A DNA stretch of 64,000 nucleotides, from the NCBI GenBank assembly GCA_019914995.1, contig CM034126.1:10235001-10299000 (forward strand). Reading direction: 5' to 3'. This document shows positions 1 through 9,351 of the stretch, piece after piece (positions within the stretch are counted from its first letter, which is position 1; each line of letters begins with the position of its first letter). Under the pieces are notes generated by a model. It was given only the letters and a program-made list of their open reading frames with translations, was not told where the DNA came from and did not search any database. A program made the position numbers and the translations under genes. This DNA comes from Acanthochlamys bracteata (Eukaryota > Streptophyta > Magnoliopsida > Pandanales > Velloziaceae).

Positions 1-1629
1 GGAATCGGCATTATACTTGAAATTACTTTTGAAAATTGAACGATTATCACAATTTTCGAATTCTTTTCTATCTAGTGAGTAGTATGGAAGTAACCGACTA
101 TCAAGTCCTCTGTATTCTGTTTACGATGCTCTGTTGTCATACTTAGCTATTTGATCTATGTAGCAGTGAGATATCAATCAAGTAGCCGGCTGTTTAGTAG
201 CTGAAGTTTATAGTTGCTGTCTGTGCTATATTCTCTGGCTACTATTCATGAGCCTTTGAAGAAATTCTATATATAGATAGCAAGTAGGTAGCTGATTATT
301 AAATGGCTATCTGTAAAAGTCCTATAAATATCTTATTGTCTTATAGATGAAATGATAAATCTTGTTTGTAAAGTCTTGCAGAACTTAATTCAAGTCATTA
401 GTTTATCTAATTCATAAATTATAATTTTTAATCATTATTATCATCAAAATCAATATCGAGATTCTAACAAATGGGATCAATTAGAATGGATATTGTAAAC
501 ATGCTTGTGAGTGGAGACACTAACAAATTTTTAAGCATGTTTATATGGACATTTTAACCATGTGGTTGTATTTAATTGAAGATGTGCCAGAGAATGTCTA
601 TAATTAATAAACCTTTTCTAAGATTAAATTTTTTGTTGTACATACTTCTTATTTTAAACAGCAAGTTAATTTTTTATGAGGGCTTTAGTGGATGATGAAT
701 CTTTCTTCCTTACGATTTTGTGGTAGTTCATAATGGATGGAAAGCCTTATCCTTTTAGAGGTGGAGAGAAGAGTTTGCATAATTACAAATATGGGTCTTG
801 GTGAGAATATCTACACGCTTTCAAAAGGCATTCTTAGTAAGAAATTTCCATTTCCCTCTTGCTAACACCCATTAGTGATTTTTCTTTTATTTTCCTTCAA
901 TTGACCTAAACTTGGTTCTGAGCAAGTAGTCCTACATGTCGTTAGCAGCTTGGGTCTATTAAGGAGAGAATATCGGAGAAGCTGATCAAGAAAAAATTTC
1001 ACTACAAAATTTGGCTCATACATTAGAAAGTCTAATCTAATAGATTTTAAAATTCTCTAATATAAGAATCCCATTTCATATTATTTTTATAAATATGTGT
1101 GACTGAGCTAACACATTTATAACTAACAAGGTCTGTTGTAACTGCAGGTGTTGAGCTCCATTGATGTTTACGAATATTCTTTTAGTTCTCTATCAACTTA
1201 GAAATGAAAATTCATCTTGCTACCGATATCTTTGGAGACTTAGGTTGTTTACTGTAGGATCGACTTTCTCATTTGTTTACTGGGTATGCCAACAAATTCC
1301 TTAAGTTACCAGTTTTCTTGTTCAATGCAACTCATTTTTTGGATTATCTCAACCATCTGGTGGAGCCAAACAATTGGAAGGGGTTAATTTAGAGCCTCCT
1401 TTTTGCACATGCTATGTCATATTGCATTAGGCATTTCGATCTTACTTGTACTGGACAAGAATTTAGTCATGCGTTGTTAACTCTTAGTGCACTATACGTA
1501 CATAGAATTTGCTTAGAAATACCAACTAATAGATTTCTGCTTGCAGGTACTCACGTGTATATGGATGTACATGTATAGACTTGCATATATAGATAGATAC
1601 ATATCTACATGCATCTAAGCTCATGTCAT
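1..1629. other. AT-rich intergenic DNA, no gene recognised
   Basis: I see no reading frame resembling a known protein and no RNA gene on either strand. The stretch is AT-rich single-copy-looking sequence ending at the TRIM-like element that starts at 1630. Confidence 0.5.
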
Positions 1630-1941
1630 TGAATTGTCCCAGATTATTTATTTGTTAAGTTGGATGGCGTTTGACATTCTAACCTCTTGAGTTAGCTTGT
1701 GGTATTAAGTTTACCTAAAACCTTTCTAATGTGGGATCAGAATGGACCTTACGTGAAAATTGGTCCATAATGGAGATGGTCCTATTGTTGAATTATGCCG
1801 GTCCCTATACGCTATGTATAAGGAGGGCGTTGAATTGTCCTAAATTGCTTATTTGCTAAGCTGGATGGTTGTGTATATGAATTTAGACTCTCACTTTTTG
1901 AGCTAGCTGTTGGAGTTGAGTTATGTCCAAGACCTTTCTAA
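1630..1941 (+). mobile_element. TRIM-like element with two short direct repeats
   Basis: Two diverged direct repeats, 1630-1729 and 1831-1941, both open with TGAATTGTCC and both end with CCTTTCTAA. They enclose only about 100 bp. Directly after the first repeat, at 1730-1741, is a TGGGATCAGA-like sequence that resembles the initiator-tRNA-Met primer-binding site (usual form TGGTATCAGAGC) with mismatches. Directly before the second repeat, at about 1820-1829, is a purine-rich AAGGAGGG tract in the place of a polypurine tract. This is the layout of a terminal-repeat retrotransposon in miniature on the + strand. No coding capacity is present and I found no clean target duplication, so the outer ends are approximate and the copy is old. 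Confidence 0.6.
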
Positions 1942-1992
1942 CACATACATCATTCATGCATATAATAGAAGAGAATATTAGCAACATATTCA

Positions 1993-2241
1993 GGAACGTT
2001 TGGGAATTTTTTTAAAATAGAACTTTTTTAGAATAAAAAATATCTTTATTTTTTTAAAAAAATAAGCTATACTTCTTTTATTCAAAAAATAATAAAAATA
2101 AGTAATAAAAAAATCTCACTACGTAAAATTTTATTATGCTTTCTAAATTTTTAAATAAATTTTTTAAATATTTATAAAAAATATATTAGAAAATATATAA
2201 TTAAAATGTTGTTTTTAAGATAAGTAATGCCAAATGCCTCC
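1993..2241. repeat. AT-rich MITE-like element, family A
   Basis: About 250 bp, over 80% AT, bounded by a GTTTGGGA end on the left and a CCAAATGCCTCC end on the right, which are imperfect inverted repeats. It carries the family core CTCACTACGTAAAATTTT near 2116. At least eight related copies lie elsewhere in the window, for example at 2924, 5867, 22398, 22637, 23040 and 56663. Confidence 0.55.
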
Positions 2242-2923
2242 ATTCACACGCCCAATACGAATGTTTCTGTATGTATGTTTGTTGTCCAAAGGTCCTTTGC
2301 ATAACTGGAGCTTCTTAAGGGTGTTGTTGTAAGATTTCTTGAATAATATTACAGCTTGATAGAAAAATTAAGTACGTTTCTACCAATTCATCTATAAGTT
2401 CACTGGTGCATCTTTATAGGTAGAATCTGTTTTCAGTCTTTCTTAAGACGTCTAGGAGCAGCTCCTATCTTTGAATGCTTGGAGAGGTAAGCCCCATGCT
2501 GAAATTTTTCTATAATTCCTTATTTCATAAAGAATTTGACAGACTAAGGATGGTGCTAATTGCAGAATAGGTGAACGCTACCATTTGCCCCTTCAGGAGG
2601 CCTCCTATTTCCCAGGCACCAATGCTTTGAAGTGGAAAATATTTACTTAGCCATTTAGGGCTTTCTTACTTATCCGTAAGTAACTCCAAAAGTAATTATT
2701 TTAGCCAAAAATTTCAAATCAGGATAAGTTACTATATTTATTTTCATAAATTTATTTTCACAAATTCACTTTCTAATAATTTAGTTTCTAAAACTTACTT
2801 TCTAAAACTCACTTTGGCGGATCACTTATAAACAAATATAGCACTAGCATAATAGTGGAAAGATATGAGGTCCCATTCCTTATTGTACAGATATTCTTAA
2901 TGGAGGCATCGACTGTTCTCCAA

Positions 2924-3167
2924 GGAGGTTTGGGAGTGCTTATTAAAAAAAAGTTTTTCTAAAAGGAGAAATATTTTGATAATTTTTAAAAAATGAGACT
3001 TAGTTTTTTAATTAAAAAAATAAATAAATATATCTAATAAGAAGATTTCACGACGTAAAATTTTTTTGTACTTTTAAAATTTTTTTTAAATCTTTAAATA
3101 TTCTAAAAGCTTTATTAGAAAATATGAAATAAAAAGTTGAGAAAGAAAAGCTCTCCCAAATATGACC
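2924..3167. repeat. AT-rich MITE-like element, family A
   Basis: Left end GGAGGTTTGGGAG, right end CTCTCCCAAATATGACC, with the core TTTCACGACGTAAAATTT near 3045. The ends are inverted repeats of each other. Same family as 1993-2241. No coding capacity. Confidence 0.55.
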
Positions 3168-3370
3168 GACAAGCATGGGAACGTTTCAGATATTATCTTG
3201 AGTCAAGAAATTATGTTGCCACCATGATTGTCATAGCATAATAAATCGTTTAATTGCGCTATGTCATAGATATTAACATATAAATGTGTTATTTTTGTAA
3301 AGAAATGTACAAAAAATTCTTATATTTTGTGTTCTTGTGGAGACGAAGCTATTAGTATTGTATGCATATG

Positions 3371-3619
3371 TTAGGGTGTTCTATGTGACTTAGCTGGGAA
3401 AATTGAAATTTTTTTCTTATCACTTTTCTGGAACTCCTGATACTGATATTGTAAGTTTGACTGAGTAACACTTGGATGATCATAACTATCAGTTGGATTG
3501 CATCCCGTAATTGAAAAAAAAATAATTAAAACCAAAAAACAAAAAGCAAACGCTAAAATGCAACAATAATTTCCAAAGAAACTAACTATTTTACTAGTAA
3601 GAGTTGATCCGTTCTCCAT
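3371..3619 (-). CDS. Small hypothetical membrane-protein ORF (82 aa)
   Basis: An uninterrupted 82-codon frame that starts with ATG at 3619 and reads away from the LIM pseudogene. Residues about 18-38 form one strongly hydrophobic stretch rich in F, L, I and C, which could be a signal anchor. After it comes a polar tail with Asp, Ser, Gln and Lys. I recognise no family. It lies 340 bp upstream of the LIM start on the opposite strand. It may be a real small secreted or membrane protein, or a chance ORF in low-complexity DNA. I lean to chance because no promoter or splice evidence supports it. Confidence 0.2.
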   Translation of the reverse strand: MENGSTLTSKIVSFFGNYCCILAFAFCFLVLIIFFSITGCNPTDSYDHPSVTQSNLQYQYQEFQKSDKKKISIFPAKSHRTP

Positions 3620-3703
3620 TTGGTTTTTCTATACTTGTTTCAGGAAATCCCAGAAATCTTATATTTGATTTGTTCCCTTCTGTCTGTATTTGTCTCCTAC
3701 TTT

Positions 3704-3743
3704 GCTCTCAGTCGCCAATCTTCGCTCTCAGTCGCCAATCTTC
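3704..3743. repeat. 20-bp perfect tandem duplication
   Basis: The 20-bp unit beginning GCTCTCAGTCGCC occurs twice head to tail (3704-3723 and 3724-3743). It sits about 215 bp upstream of the LIM pseudogene start, in what would be its 5' leader. Confidence 0.85.
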
Positions 3744-3957
3744 AAGCGAAACTATGCACATCCTATTCTGGTACATTGCCTCAAAGCCTTCAACCAAGAA
3801 TCCATTTTCCATTCTCCTTGAAAGAAGGAGCTCTTCCATTTAGTCACATTCCGAAGAGCTCCAGAATGCTCCTTTCGTTTCGTTCTTTTTGTTTGCGTAC
3901 AATATCAAAAGACGCTACGTGCTTCTTGTGCGGATTCTGTTTCTGAGCGATATTAAG

Positions 3958-5281
3958 ATGGCAGCTATCTGTGGGACTCAGGACAAGTGCAAGGCTTGCG
4001 ATAAGACTCTGCACTTCATCGATCTGCTGACGGCTGATGGGGTCCCTTACCGCAAGACCTGCTTCAAATGCAGCCACTGCAGAGGATTACTTTCGGTTGA
4101 GTCACTACCCTTATCATGTATATATATAAACTTTTTTGATTCTTTATCCTTTGATAGATAATACTTAAGTTTCCTGCTTTAGATAATGCCGTCAAGATGC
4201 TTGATGAAATGCTTTTAATTGGTTATATAGGTTGAAAAATGTATTAACTTGTGGCTCTTAAGTGAACTGTTTTGTCAGGTGAGCAGTTTTCATCCATGGA
4301 TTGTGTGCCGTACTGCAAGCCTCACTTAGAGCAGCTGTTCAAAGTAGACCGGAAGCTTCACTAAGAACTTCCAAACTGGTAATTAACAACTGTTTAGCAT
4401 GAAGTTTTTCTTTTATATATATATAGCACACAACTTCTTGCCTACTAATTCTTTTAAATATCAATAATCGAAATTAATCCTTTTTTTTCTCCTTTTTGAT
4501 AACGTGCGTGGTGTTCAGCACACAAGAGCAATGATCAGCTGGTATGTTGATTCAATCAACATCTATGCTTGTGAAGGTTTTGGTCCACTGGTGATAGATT
4601 CATGAAATTTCATCAGTTAATTGCAATCTAGAACACCAAGCAGGGTGTCATCTATGTTCTCTGGGACTCAGGACAAGTGCGGAACTTGCAAGAAGACAGT
4701 ATACCCTTTGGAGAAGGTCATCCTATTTCATCTTATGCCCATTGTATATAAGCAACAAGAAATTAATGTATATAAATTTGCATCAGATCGCCTGCTTGGA
4801 TATTTTAGTTTGGTTTGCAATAGCAAACGATATGAATTCCGGTGATCATGTACATCAACGCCATCTTCTTGCATGAGTTAAAATGTAATAATACTGCTAT
4901 ATATAGTACTGTTGGCTTTATGAGACAATTACATGGCATACCTTAACATGCATGCCTTCTGCAGATTAGTCTGGAGGCAGAACAGTACAACAAAACCTGC
5001 AGGAAGTGCGAAAATGGCGACTGCATTCTTACACATCATCCTATGCTGCACTCGACGGTATCCTCTACTGCAAGCATCATTTCGCACAGTTGTTCAAGGA
5101 GAAGGGGAACTACAACGACATGCTTAAACACTCGAGGCGCAACTCTGTTGTCCCACCTGAGACAGCCATCGCCAAGTGTGCCAATATCGACAATATTGAA
5201 CTGGTTTCCGGCAACATTAGTATAGATATTAAGAGCTTAGGGTGTGTTTTAATACTATCGAATTCTATTTTCTCTTTCTAG
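3958..5281 (+). pseudogene. Broken two-LIM-domain protein gene (plant PLIM2/WLIM type)
   Basis: Plant LIM proteins carry two LIM zinc fingers and bundle actin filaments. Recognisable exons are 3958-4095 (first half of LIM1, CKACDK ... CFKCSHC), about 4287-4378 (rest of LIM1, YCKPHLEQLFK), 4519-4541 (linker), about 4632-4716 (start of LIM2, GTQDKCGTCKKTVYPLEK) and 4965 onward (rest of LIM2, YAALDGILYCKHHFAQLFK). Two single-base shifts break the frame. One extra base near 4345 makes the frame stop soon after LFK, while the expected TGSFTKNFQT continues in the next frame. One missing base near 5036 separates ILTH from SSYAALDG. The phase of the linker/exon 4 junction also does not fit. In LIM2 the usual Phe between two zinc ligands is Arg (CRKC). 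The C-terminal frame runs into a MITE-like repeat at 5237 and ends at 5281. The introns are kept, so this is a decayed gene or gene duplicate, not a retrocopy. Confidence 0.8.
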
Positions 5282-5465
5282 CTTTAAATTCGAATCACTG
5301 TATGTATTTAAATTACTGAACTTTATTTCAATTTCACACTAAATTTTACTTTAAATATTAATTAATATCATTCAATTATTATTTTAAATTTTATTTCTTA
5401 TTAAAATTTACTTTTATAAAACTTACTTTCATGAAAAGTATTTTTTACGTAATTAAAAGACGCTA
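5237..5465. repeat. MITE-like element at the 3' end of the LIM pseudogene
   Basis: Starts TAGGGTGTGTTTTAATACTA and ends about TACGTAATTAAAAGACGCTA, which are imperfect inverted repeats. The interior is AT-rich with no ORF. The last LIM-frame residues before the stop at 5281 are encoded by this element, so the insertion appears to replace the normal C-terminal tail. Related termini (GTGTTTTAATAT or its complement) occur at 61231-61470 and near 62310. Confidence 0.5.
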
Positions 5466-5866
5466 GAAGGATGGATAACAGTAGCAAACCGTGTAATATT
5501 GTAATGATTACCATTATACATATACAGCTGCTTCAGATAAATAACAATATCAACAAAAATTAAAGACAAACGTTGAGTTGCTAGCTGTTTAAATACTGAT
5601 CATCACATATATTTTTTCCACCATTGATTTTTTTATTACGATTTAAATTTTACATGAACAAATAAATTTGGTAATCAATAAACCTTTAATGCTCTTTTCA
5701 AAAGAAAGAACAAACTTTGGTAACTATGCTTTTGGTTTGCTTTCGAAACTTGCTTCCGATTTATATGGCAAACCTTTTGCGTTATACTCACGGGACATTG
5801 ATTTTAGTTTCACCTCTTTGACATTTTCATGTAATTTATTCTTAATTGAATAGTTTTATAAAATAG

Positions 5867-6115
5867 GAGAGATGTTTGGGATATTGAAAAAGAATTTTTT
5901 TAAAAAAAAAAAAGCTATTTAAAAATTTTTTTAAAAAACGAATTATATTTTTTTATTTTAAAAATAATAAAAATAATTATTAATAAAATTTTATTAATAA
6001 AATTCTTTTATATTTTTAAATTTTAACAAAAATTATACAATATTCTAAAAACTTTATTAAAAATATAAAATTAAAAATTAAAATAAAAAGTAAGAAAAAG
6101 GTTCCCGCGAACATG
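5867..6115. repeat. AT-rich MITE-like element, family A
   Basis: Left end GGAGAGATGTTTGGGA, followed by the AT-rich interior typical of the family (long A and T runs, then TTCTTTTATATTTTTAAATT). The right end is less conserved, around GTTCCCGCGAACATG. No ORF. Confidence 0.45.
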
Positions 6116-6445
6116 CATGTAACGTCGCGATCTAAATCTTAAATCACGGCGTATTTTAAGAATGAATTAAGATGAACAAACCGTATAATTAAAGTCACAG
6201 CTAATCAAAAACATGCGATAGGAAGTTATTACAAGCAATTCACCGTCACAAGTTTCAACAAAGTACAGTGATTCTCCGTACGTACCTCTATTTGAAATTA
6301 ATTGTCAACCCATTAATTAGTACGGTCCGCCGTGCATGACTTCAAATTTACTATTACTTTTCAATTAATTTAAATAAATTTTATATAATTTGTAAAATTT
6401 TAAAATATTATAAAAAAATTATAGATTTTAAATTTTTATATGTTT

Positions 6446-6970
6446 TAGGGGTGGTAATTTTTGACCCGATCTGAAACCGATCAAAAACATTGGACTCGAA
6501 TCAAGACTTATTCGGATTCGATTTGATAAAAAAAAAAAATTTAAACAATTTCAAATCGGATTCGGATTGATCCGTTTAATCCATATAATTATTTATATAT
6601 TATATATTACATAATAATTAAAAAAATAGCAAAAAATTTATATATATAAAATTTTAATTTATCTTAATTTTAACTAATTTTTATTTAATTTATAATTTTT
6701 TTCAAAATTAATATTTTTCTTTTTAAATATATTATAATTAATAATATTATATATATATTATTATTAAAAATTAACATTTCTAATTTTTATTTAATAATTT
6801 AATTATTAAATGGGTCGATTCGAATTTGATCCGATTATAAATAGATTGGATTAGGGTTGATAATTTTGAGTCATATAAATAAATAGATCGAATTAGTGTT
6901 GAACAATTTTGACCCGATTATTATATGGGTCGATCCGAAATCGATCTATAAACCCATATTACCACCCTAA
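6446..6970. repeat. About 525-bp element with AGGGGTGGTAAT terminal inverted repeats
   Basis: The left end AGGGGTGGTAAT (6447-6458) is matched in inverted orientation by ATTACCACCCT at about 6958-6968. Just inside both ends are GACCCGAT / GGGTCGAT-type blocks (AACCGATC, GGGTCGATCCGAAATCG). The centre is almost pure A/T. This is the structure of a non-autonomous DNA element. No transposase frame is present. Confidence 0.6.
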
Positions 6971-7449
6971 TATGTCTAATATTTATTATTTTTTATGTCA
7001 AAAACTAAACTAATATTTAAAAAAAATTAAACATATCTTTTATTTTGAAAACAATTATTTTATAATTGCTTCAAAATTATTCTTTCATTTGCAAGAAACT
7101 CGAGTAATTAGACTAAAATTAAATAATTTTAACAAGCTGATAAAAATTTGAGCTGAACTTGTTAAATCCCACTAACTACAACTAGAGTGATACCGCAAGC
7201 ATTTAAAAAATTATTAAATTAAAAACTAGAATTAGGTAACAGTTGAAGCGAGTTTCTACGAAATAAAATTTTTTAAAGTTAAGTTTATTAAAAAATTAGT
7301 TTGAAAACTAAATAAAATTTTTTGTGCTTGATTATAATTCAAAATAAACTTGGAAGTGAATTTTAACAAAAAAACTAAATACTGAACACACTGATACACA
7401 TTTTTTTTATGAACAGTCATGAACACTTTATCTCCGATTTTTAGCTGGA

Positions 7450-7796
7450 GTGATCTCCAAATTTAATCTCCATCGTTGGATATGAAAAACAATTAGTTAA
7501 AAACTTTTTCATAAAATTTCAATTCAATCGGAATACGAATCAACCTCTATCCGATCACTTAGATCAAAATAATAAAAATGATATAATATATATAATTTTA
7601 AGTTTTCTTTCTTATTATTGTCTTGATCAAATGATCGGATAAAGATAAATTCGTAGTATGATTAAGTTGAATTTTATGAGTATATATCTAACTAATAATT
7701 TTTCATATCTAATAGTAGAGATTAAATTTGAAAGTCATTCCGGACATAAATAAAAAAAAAGGTGCCTGAAAGTATACCTAAAAAAAAAATACTTCT
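7450..7796. repeat. Fold-back element, copy 1 of 3
   Basis: The left arm contains ATCTCCATCGTTGGATATGA and AAAATTTCAATTCAATCGG. The right arm carries diverged complements, with TAGTAGAGATTAAATTTG near 7722. The right end has GGTGCCTGAAAGTATACC then TACTTCTATCC, directly before a (CA)n(TA)n run. Copies 2 and 3 are at 7851-8224 and about 49005-49385. No ORF. Confidence 0.6.
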
Positions 7797-7802
7797 ATCC
7801 TT

Positions 7803-7803
7803 T

Positions 7804-7846
<43 letters not shown>

Positions 7847-7847
7847 T
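7803..7847. repeat. (CA)n(TA)n microsatellite
   Basis: An uninterrupted run of about 10 CA units passes straight into about 12 TA units. It lies between fold-back copies 1 and 2. Confidence 0.9.
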
Positions 7848-7850
7848 ATT

Positions 7851-8224
7851 CTTAAAGGCACATGTGTACACATGCCGGCCAAAAGTGGCCGGCGAGCTCT
7901 CCAAATGCAATTTTCACTGTTGGATATGAAGAATCATAAGTTGGAAACATGTTGATAAAATTTCAGCTCAATCGGAATACGAATCGACCTCCATCGGAAC
8001 TCTTGATAAAAATGGCATAAACTTTTAAATTTGACAAAAGATATATATTTTGTTTTTATGTCATTTTGATAAAGAGTTCCGATAGAAGTCGATTCGTATT
8101 CCGATTAAGCTGAAATTTTATCAACTTGTTTCGAACTCATGATTCTTCATATCCAACGGTGGAGATTAGATTTGAAGAGCTCGCCGGCCACTTTTGGCCG
8201 ACATGTGTACACATATGTCTTTAA
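7851..8224. repeat. Fold-back element, copy 2 of 3 (near-perfect hairpin)
   Basis: The outer ends CTTAAAGGCACATGTGTACA and TGTGTACACATATGTCTTTA are inverted. The arms run inward for about 160 bp with high identity, through CCGGCCAAAAGTGGCCGGCG, GAGCTC, ATATGAAGAATCAT, AATCGGAATACGAATCGAC and GGAACTCTT. They meet around a centre near 8030-8060. A transcript of this region could form one long hairpin. The element starts next to a TA microsatellite, and TATATATATA also follows soon after its right end. Confidence 0.75.
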
Positions 8225-8588
8225 AAATAACATGTATTTATATCCTATCCATATATATATATATTTATTTATTATGGTAATAAGAAACGAAGTACTCCAT
8301 AACAACTCAAAAAAGAAGTGTTTCTTTGTTCATTAGTCTTTAGTTATACATCAAATAATAATGCATGGATTAATATGATATGTTATATAGATGGATCAAG
8401 CACGTGAATTTCATTCTAAATAGATAATATTGTATTGATGGTCAATGGTCAATGTTGGAATATTAGCTACTTGTCATAAGTAATTATAATAATGTTTTTA
8501 AAAATTTATGTATGTTTTATTCATATTAATTAATACGAATTAATGTTCCATAAGTACATCCCATAACAAACCTTAGTTGACATTGAAG

Positions 8589-8757
8589 AACAACCTATTC
8601 TTATTCTTATTTGTATTTTGTTTTCTCCCATTTTTAATATTTCACGCGAAGCAGCACGCTGCACGCCCTTGCCTCAGAACAATCTATTCTTATTCTTATT
8701 TATATTTTGTTTTCTCCCATTCTTAATATTACACGCGAAGCAGCACGCCCTTGCCTC
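8589..8757. repeat. 89-bp tandem duplication upstream of the MYB gene
   Basis: Two copies, 8589-8677 and 8678-8757, share TATTCTTATTCTTATTT, TTTTGTTTTCTCCCATT and CACGCGAAGCAGCACGC. The second copy lacks a short ACGCTGC stretch present in the first. The pair lies about 600-760 bp upstream of the MYB start codon. Confidence 0.85.
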
Positions 8758-8995
8758 TTCTCAAGATTACCTCAAATTTTCCTTCTTTTTTCTAATTTTA
8801 AATTCTGCCGTGATTAATTGTTTTCAAGTTACGTAGAAATTCTGTATGTTGACTTTGCAGGGAAACCAAATGCATTGCTGTTATCAAGGAGCAAATGATT
8901 GAACTTAATGATCTTATATTAATTAGTTCACTTTGAGTTGGAAATATATATCATGAATTAACAGCTAAGCTTGATCTGATCAGATGCTTCACTGG

Positions 8996-8996
<1 letters not shown>

Positions 8997-9023
<27 letters not shown>
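8997..9023. repeat. (AT)n microsatellite
   Basis: About 13 uninterrupted AT units, about 330 bp upstream of the MYB start. Confidence 0.9.
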
Positions 9024-9029
<6 letters not shown>

Positions 9030-9204
9030 TCAAAGAATCCGATGAAAAAAGAAATTTTCGAGTTAATTTGCTAGCTAGCTAGCTCTTATATATAATATCC
9101 AGCCAGAAGTAGTTCTATCATATCGTTTAGGTATGGTGGAAAGTAATGCAGATTCCAGTACTCCTTAATTTCCTTTTCTTGAAAGTTTCTCATCATTACT
9201 GAAG

Positions 9205-9211
9205 TATATAA
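9205..9211 (+). promoter_or_regulatory. Candidate TATA box of the MYB gene
   Basis: TATATAA sits about 145 bp upstream of the MYB ATG. A transcript start about 30 bp downstream would leave a leader of about 115 nt that contains the small upstream ORF at 9251-9316. Inferred from position and sequence only. Confidence 0.4.
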
Positions 9212-9250
9212 GTGCACCTTCACCGAAGATTATATAGATCGACAGCTTAG

Positions 9251-9316
9251 ATGCTGAAGAAGATCAAAGTGTTTACATGTATTGTTACCTCAGTACGTGC
9301 GTACCTATATATGTAG
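9251..9316 (+). promoter_or_regulatory. Upstream ORF (21 aa) in the MYB leader
   Basis: An ATG at 9251 opens a 21-codon frame (MLKKIKVFTC...) that ends in TAG at 9314-9316, 35 bp before the MYB start codon. If the transcript starts near the TATA box at 9205 it lies in the leader and could lower translation of the MYB frame. Confidence 0.35.
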
Positions 9317-9351
9317 ATATAGGTAGAAGATCGTTGAGCTAATCAATATAT

